Origin: an uncultured Prevotella sp.
Lineage (GTDB): Bacteria; Bacteroidota; Bacteroidia; Bacteroidales; Bacteroidaceae
DNA length: 25,975 nt
NCBI GenBank assembly: GCA_945827565.1
Contig: CALZNR010000001.1
Span: 1 to 25,975, forward strand
Reading direction: 5' to 3'
Both the position numbers and the translations under genes were made by a program. Shown here piece by piece: positions 22,428 to 25,975 of the stretch (positions are counted from its first letter, which is position 1; the number at the start of each line of letters is the position of its first letter). The notes beneath the pieces are model-generated. The model saw only the letters and a program-made list of their open reading frames with translations. It did no database searches and had not been told where the DNA came from.

Positions 22428-24349
22428 AGTGTAGTGTCCTTGTCCAATATACAGAACTTGGAATTATTGCTTTTGTACTCGGGTACAATTTCTTTCATTT
22501 TCTTTACAATAACAAGCTCATCTTCACTCTTGCTCAGTTCTATGAGTTTGTCTATGGCTTTGCTTACGGTATCATAGTCCATCTCGCGCACTTTGGCAAT
22601 GCGTATTTTTTCGTGGAAGGAGGAAAGTGTTGCTTCGGATGATGCGAGTGTTTCCTCATACAGTTTTTCTCCCTCACGCAGACCAGTATATACAATCTCC
22701 ACGTTTTGGGCTCCACTCAGTTTAATCATTCGCTTTGCCAAGTCGGCTATTTTTACTGGGTTGCCCATGTCGAACACGAAAATCTCTCCTCCATCTCCTT
22801 TTACTCCAGCTTCAAGCACCAAGCGGCATGCTTCAGGGATAAGCATGAAGAAGCGAACTATTTCGGGGTCGGTCACAGTAACGGGACCTCCTCTTTTGAT
22901 TTGTTCTTTGAATAGTGGAATAACAGAACCGTTAGAGCCTAATACATTGCCGAAACGTGTGGTCACGAACTGGGTATTGCCCTGCACCTTTCCATCTTTC
23001 TCAGCCTTGTTTAAACTCTGAACATAGATTTCGCAGATGCGTTTAGAGCATCCCATGATGTTGGTGGGGTTCACGGCTTTGTCGGTGGATATCATCACAA
23101 ATTTCTTGGTGTTGTATTTCACAGCCAAGTCGGCAATGATTTTTGTTCCCATCACATTGTTGTAGATGCTTTCGCTGGGATTGCTCTCCATCATGGGCAC
23201 ATGCTTGTAGGCGGCTGCATGGAATACAAAGTCGGGTCGGTATGCCTTGAACAAGTGCTCCATCTTGTGTTTGTTGCAAATGCTTGCCACTACGGTTTCT
23301 GCCTGTATGTCTTTCCATTGGTTGGCCATCATCAGGCTTACATCATGCTGTGGAGTTTCGGCTTGGTCAATCAGTACCAGTTGTTTGGGTTTGAATTTGG
23401 CAATCTGTTTCACAATCTCATTGCCAATACTACCGGCAGAACCTGTGATGAGGATGGTTTTTCCACAAAGCCCTTGGGCAATGGCTTCCATGTCGATGGT
23501 TATCTGTTTGCGTGGCAATAGCTCTTCCACATCCACTTCGTGCAGTGTTATGTTATGGTCTAAAGGTGATACACCGTCCCATTCTACCTCATCAGGCATC
23601 ATATAGAGTTTGATGCCGTTATCGGTGAGTTCGTTCACAAAATCCTGGTCTGCACAGAATTCTATTGTGGCATGTGGCGAAACGATGACACCCTCAATAT
23701 CATCGTATTTCATCCGCTTAATCAGATAGTTGTCCACCTTGAAGATAGGAAGTCCTGCCAGATACCTTTTACACTCCTTGTCGTTGGGAGTAATAAATCC
23801 TCTCACGATATACTTCGATGGGTGCAGGTTTCTTACTCCTTTTGCAATACTCACGCTCAGAGCCTGTGTGCCATAGATATACACGCTCTTTGCGTTCACA
23901 CTTACATCCACCACATCAAACAGGGTCTTTGCCAGCACTCTCATTGCCCACATCGTCATAGTACCAAAGCAGAATGCAAAAAGGGTGATGCGCAAGCCTG
24001 GGAATATGAGGTTTTCTGATTCCAAAAATATCAAGCGGATAGCAATCACACAGACCGTGCCAATGATATTTGCCAGAGCAATGTGATACAGATCTACAAA
24101 GGAGGAATATCTGATGACGTTGGAGTAAGTGTGAAGCAGGCGGAAACCTATCAGATAGAAAAATAAGCAGCCCAGAATGACTCCAAATTTCTGCCAGAAA
24201 TACTCCACCACGCCGTCACCGCCCAGAAAGCAGTAATAGCCAAACAAGTAGAAGAACAGCAGAATCATACAATCGGTGGCCAAAATGCACCAATAAGGGA
24301 GAGCATTGCGGCTGAAATACCAACTGATGAGTTTGTGAAATATGCGCAT
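22424..24349 (-). CDS. Membrane nucleoside-diphosphate sugar 4,6-dehydratase (FlaA1/CapD/PglF type)
   Basis: A 641-residue enzyme. The N-terminal 150 residues hold about four membrane helices (for example CMILLFFYLFGYYCFL and LGCLFFYLIGFRLL). A Rossmann-like middle domain (SVYIYGTQALSVSIAKGV) follows. The C-terminal SDR domain starts near residue 295 with ILITGSAGSIGNE (NAD binding), then FHAAAYKHVPMMESNP, STDKAVNPTNIMGCSKR (the Met-x3-Lys replacing Tyr-x3-Lys of classic SDRs), TRFGNVLGSNGSVIP and GLREGEKLYEE. Family members dehydrate UDP-GlcNAc to the 4-keto-6-deoxy sugar, the substrate for a DegT-type aminotransferase such as the one upstream. It is 15 bp after the first sugar transferase gene and overlaps the second by 4 bp. 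Confidence 0.93.
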   Translation of the reverse strand: MRIFHKLISWYFSRNALPYWCILATDCMILLFFYLFGYYCFLGGDGVVEYFWQKFGVILGCLFFYLIGFRLLHTYSNVIRYSSFVDLYHIALANIIGTVCVIAIRLIFLESENLIFPGLRITLFAFCFGTMTMWAMRVLAKTLFDVVDVSVNAKSVYIYGTQALSVSIAKGVRNLHPSKYIVRGFITPNDKECKRYLAGLPIFKVDNYLIKRMKYDDIEGVIVSPHATIEFCADQDFVNELTDNGIKLYMMPDEVEWDGVSPLDHNITLHEVDVEELLPRKQITIDMEAIAQGLCGKTILITGSAGSIGNEIVKQIAKFKPKQLVLIDQAETPQHDVSLMMANQWKDIQAETVVASICNKHKMEHLFKAYRPDFVFHAAAYKHVPMMESNPSESIYNNVMGTKIIADLAVKYNTKKFVMISTDKAVNPTNIMGCSKRICEIYVQSLNKAEKDGKVQGNTQFVTTRFGNVLGSNGSVIPLFKEQIKRGGPVTVTDPEIVRFFMLIPEACRLVLEAGVKGDGGEIFVFDMGNPVKIADLAKRMIKLSGAQNVEIVYTGLREGEKLYEETLASSEATLSSFHEKIRIAKVREMDYDTVSKAIDKLIELSKSEDELVIVKKMKEIVPEYKSNNSKFCILDKDTTL

Positions 24350-24364
24350 GATAAAAAGGTGGTT

Positions 24365-24970
24365 CTAAAAAATTTTGGACAGAGTTTTGAATATGATGGT
24401 CACATCATCCATGAAAGAGTTGTTTTTTACATATTCCAAATTGATGCTCAGTTTGTCGGGCATGATGGTATGGATGTAGTAATCCTCGGGATTATTTGCC
24501 TTGCCCAGTAGTTCGTTCTCATTGATGTATTTGATAGATGCCATGTCGGTGATGCCAGGGCGCACATCCAACACATGCCTCTGTGCCTCCGTATATAGGT
24601 CCACATATTTTGGCACCTCTGGACGTGGACCCACAAACGACATGTCACCTATGAACACGTTGATGAGTTGGGGGAGTTCGTCCAGTTTATATTTCCTGAT
24701 GATGATGCCCGAGCGGGTGATTCTTGAATCCCTCTCGCCTATGGTTATCTGACTGGCTTTATCGCTGCCAAGACGCATGGAGCGGAATTTGAATATTCTA
24801 AAGAGTTTTCCGTGCATCCCCACCCGTACCTGTCGATAGAATACGGGTCCTTCAGAATCTGCTTTTATCCAGACTGCCATCACCAAAAACACAGGTAAAA
24901 GCATCAACAGCCCTATGCTGCTGAACAGTATGTCAAAAGTTCTTTTCAGACAATTCCTATATGGTATCAT
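24365..24970 (-). CDS. Polyprenyl-phosphate sugar-phosphate transferase (first copy)
   Basis: A 201-residue phosphoglycosyl transferase of the same core family as the gene at 21846. N-terminal membrane helix (LKRTFDILFSSIGLLMLLPV), RQVRVGMHGKLFRIFKFRSM, KLDELPQLINVFIGDMSFVG with the catalytic Asp-Glu, PRPEVPKYVDLY, and DVRPGITDMASI. I start at the ATG at 24970, which puts the membrane helix close to the N-terminus; an in-frame ATG at 25018 adds 16 residues. The chosen start overlaps the end of the aminotransferase gene by 14 bp. It likely loads the amino sugar made by its neighbours onto undecaprenyl phosphate, but the two transferases cannot be told apart by substrate from sequence. Confidence 0.92.
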   Translation of the reverse strand: MIPYRNCLKRTFDILFSSIGLLMLLPVFLVMAVWIKADSEGPVFYRQVRVGMHGKLFRIFKFRSMRLGSDKASQITIGERDSRITRSGIIIRKYKLDELPQLINVFIGDMSFVGPRPEVPKYVDLYTEAQRHVLDVRPGITDMASIKYINENELLGKANNPEDYYIHTIMPDKLSINLEYVKNNSFMDDVTIIFKTLSKIF

Positions 24971-25931
24971 GAGCAAGGATGTCAATGAGGTTTTCCGTGA
25001 TATACTGCACATCTTCATTGGTCAGTAGTGTATGCAGAGGCAGTGTAATCTCGTTGGCATACAGGTGGTATGCGTTGGGATAGTCCTTGATGTCGAACCC
25101 CAGATTCTTGTAGGCTGTCAGCAAGGGTAGGGGCTTGTAATGTACATTGCAGGCTATTCCTCGTTCAGCCATTTGTTTGATCACACTGTTTCGGAAGTCG
25201 GTGTCACGCCCCAGCATTCGCATGATGTACAGATGTCCGCTTGAGGCAGAGGTGCTGGTGTAGTGGGGCAGTGTTTGTATCGGAAGTTTCTCGAAAGCCT
25301 TGTTGTACATGGTTATAATCTCTCGTCTGCGTTGCAGCATAGAGCTATAGCGCTCAAATTGTCCTAGTCCGATGGCAGCCATGATGTCTGTCATGTTACA
25401 CTTGTAGAGTGGTGCCACGATGTCATACTCCCATGCTCCCATCTGTGTTTTTGCCAAAGCATCCTTACTCTGTCCATGCAGAGAGAGCAGCATAAACTGC
25501 TTGTAGATGTCCTCATTACTGATGCCTTGGATATTTCTCCATGTGAGTGCACCGCCTTCTGCTGTGGTGAAGTTTTTTACGGCATGGAAAGAGAAGGAGG
25601 TAAAGTCAGCTATCTCTCCACACATCTTCCCATCTCTGGTTGCGCCAAGTGCGTGAGCAGCATCACTCATCACCACTACTCTGCCGATAGCTTTTTGAAT
25701 TTCGTTGGATGGTTTGAACAGGTGTTGCTTGTTGTTCACAGCCTCAAAAATACGGTCGTAGTGGCACACTACACCGCCCAGATCCACGGGTACTATCACC
25801 TTTGTACGCTCGGTGATGGCTGCCTCCATTTTGTCATAGTCCATCTCAAAACTATCGGGCATGGTGTCGATAATCTTAAGCGTAGCTCCTACGTGTATAG
25901 CAACGCTGGCGGTGGCGGTATAGGTATATGC
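24957..25931 (-). CDS. DegT/DnrJ/EryC1 family sugar aminotransferase, 5' end missing
   Basis: The last 324 codons of a PLP-dependent aminotransferase; roughly 60-90 N-terminal residues lie beyond the contig end. Visible: AYTYTATASVAIHVGATLKI (substrate loop), VVMSDAAHALGA with the PLP-binding Asp, and SFHAVKNFTTAEGGAL with the PLP-linked Lys. Members transaminate nucleotide-linked 4-keto sugars in the cytosol. With the dehydratase and the transferases this resembles the PglE-PglF-PglC set for bacillosamine-type sugars; the PglD-type acetyltransferase is not in the window. The five codons before the first Ala (MYKRQ) are adapter, so any start there is false. Confidence 0.9.
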   Translation of the reverse strand, partial: AYTYTATASVAIHVGATLKIIDTMPDSFEMDYDKMEAAITERTKVIVPVDLGGVVCHYDRIFEAVNNKQHLFKPSNEIQKAIGRVVVMSDAAHALGATRDGKMCGEIADFTSFSFHAVKNFTTAEGGALTWRNIQGISNEDIYKQFMLLSLHGQSKDALAKTQMGAWEYDIVAPLYKCNMTDIMAAIGLGQFERYSSMLQRRREIITMYNKAFEKLPIQTLPHYTSTSASSGHLYIMRMLGRDTDFRNSVIKQMAERGIACNVHYKPLPLLTAYKNLGFDIKDYPNAYHLYANEITLPLHTLLTNEDVQYITENLIDILAHDTI

Positions 25932-25975
25932 CTGTCTCTTATACACATCTGACGCTGCCGACGATATGCAGTGTG
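25932..25975. other. Nextera i5-side adapter (non-genomic)
   Basis: Bases 25932-25950 are the Tn5 mosaic end CTGTCTCTTATACACATCT and 25951-25964 the rest of the Nextera read-1 adapter. Bases 25965-25972 (TATGCAGT) are the reverse complement of i5 index 506 (ACTGCATA), and the final GTG begins the P5 primer complement. Not genomic. Confidence 0.98.

Noticed and set aside
46..25931. CRISPR arrays, insertion sequences, tRNA or rRNA genes, phage or defence modules
   Set aside because: No repeated spacer pattern, transposase, terminal inverted repeats, clover-leaf sequence or defence-family motif was seen on reading the window.

Overview
This window is a Bacteroidales-type chromosomal segment, probably Prevotellaceae. 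The lineage call is an inference from protein family resemblance, from Bacteroidetes-type promoters (TTTG, a 20-nt spacer, TAnnTTTG), from A-rich leaders without a Shine-Dalgarno sequence, and from a GC content near 47 percent. Both ends are sequencing artefacts. Bases 1-45 and 25932-25975 are Illumina Nextera adapter, including readable i7 and i5 index sequences, so the genomic insert is 46-25931 and the terminal genes need trimmed boundaries.

Left block (46-8632), surface polysaccharide: a sugar kinase/GalU-like nucleotidyltransferase fusion (+), rmlA (-), glf for UDP-galactopyranose mutase (+), a leftward three-gene glycosyltransferase operon (GT2, GT2, GT4), and a secreted SGNH/SASA-type esterase lipoprotein (+). 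The kinase/uridylyltransferase and Glf could together supply UDP-galactofuranose. RmlA makes dTDP-glucose. The glycosyltransferases would assemble the repeat unit and the esterase could trim O-acyl groups.

Central block (8633-21872, all +), housekeeping: glmS, a long PurF-like amidophosphoribosyltransferase, carA, carB, a DUF4375/DMP19-like acidic protein, smpB, metH and a YihX-like HAD phosphatase. The first four genes supply two glutamine-dependent amidotransferases of the Ntn type and the two subunits of glutamine-dependent carbamoyl-phosphate synthase. They feed amino sugar, purine and pyrimidine/arginine synthesis. The carAB products read remarkably like the animal CAD protein. MetH ends after the cobalamin domain and lacks the AdoMet reactivation domain.

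Right block (21846-25931, all -), polysaccharide initiation: a 5'-truncated DegT-family sugar aminotransferase, a small polyprenyl-phosphate sugar-phosphate transferase, a FlaA1/CapD/PglF-like membrane 4,6-dehydratase, and a second small sugar-phosphate transferase. Overlapping or near-overlapping junctions indicate one operon for making and membrane-loading an amino-deoxysugar.

I found no tRNA, rRNA, insertion sequence, CRISPR array or phage gene. I see no clearly new defence or mobile system. The best leads are the fused kinase/uridylyltransferase beside glf, the two phosphoglycosyl transferases around one dehydratase, the CAD-like carAB, the split-type MetH, and the long structured regions on either side of glmS.
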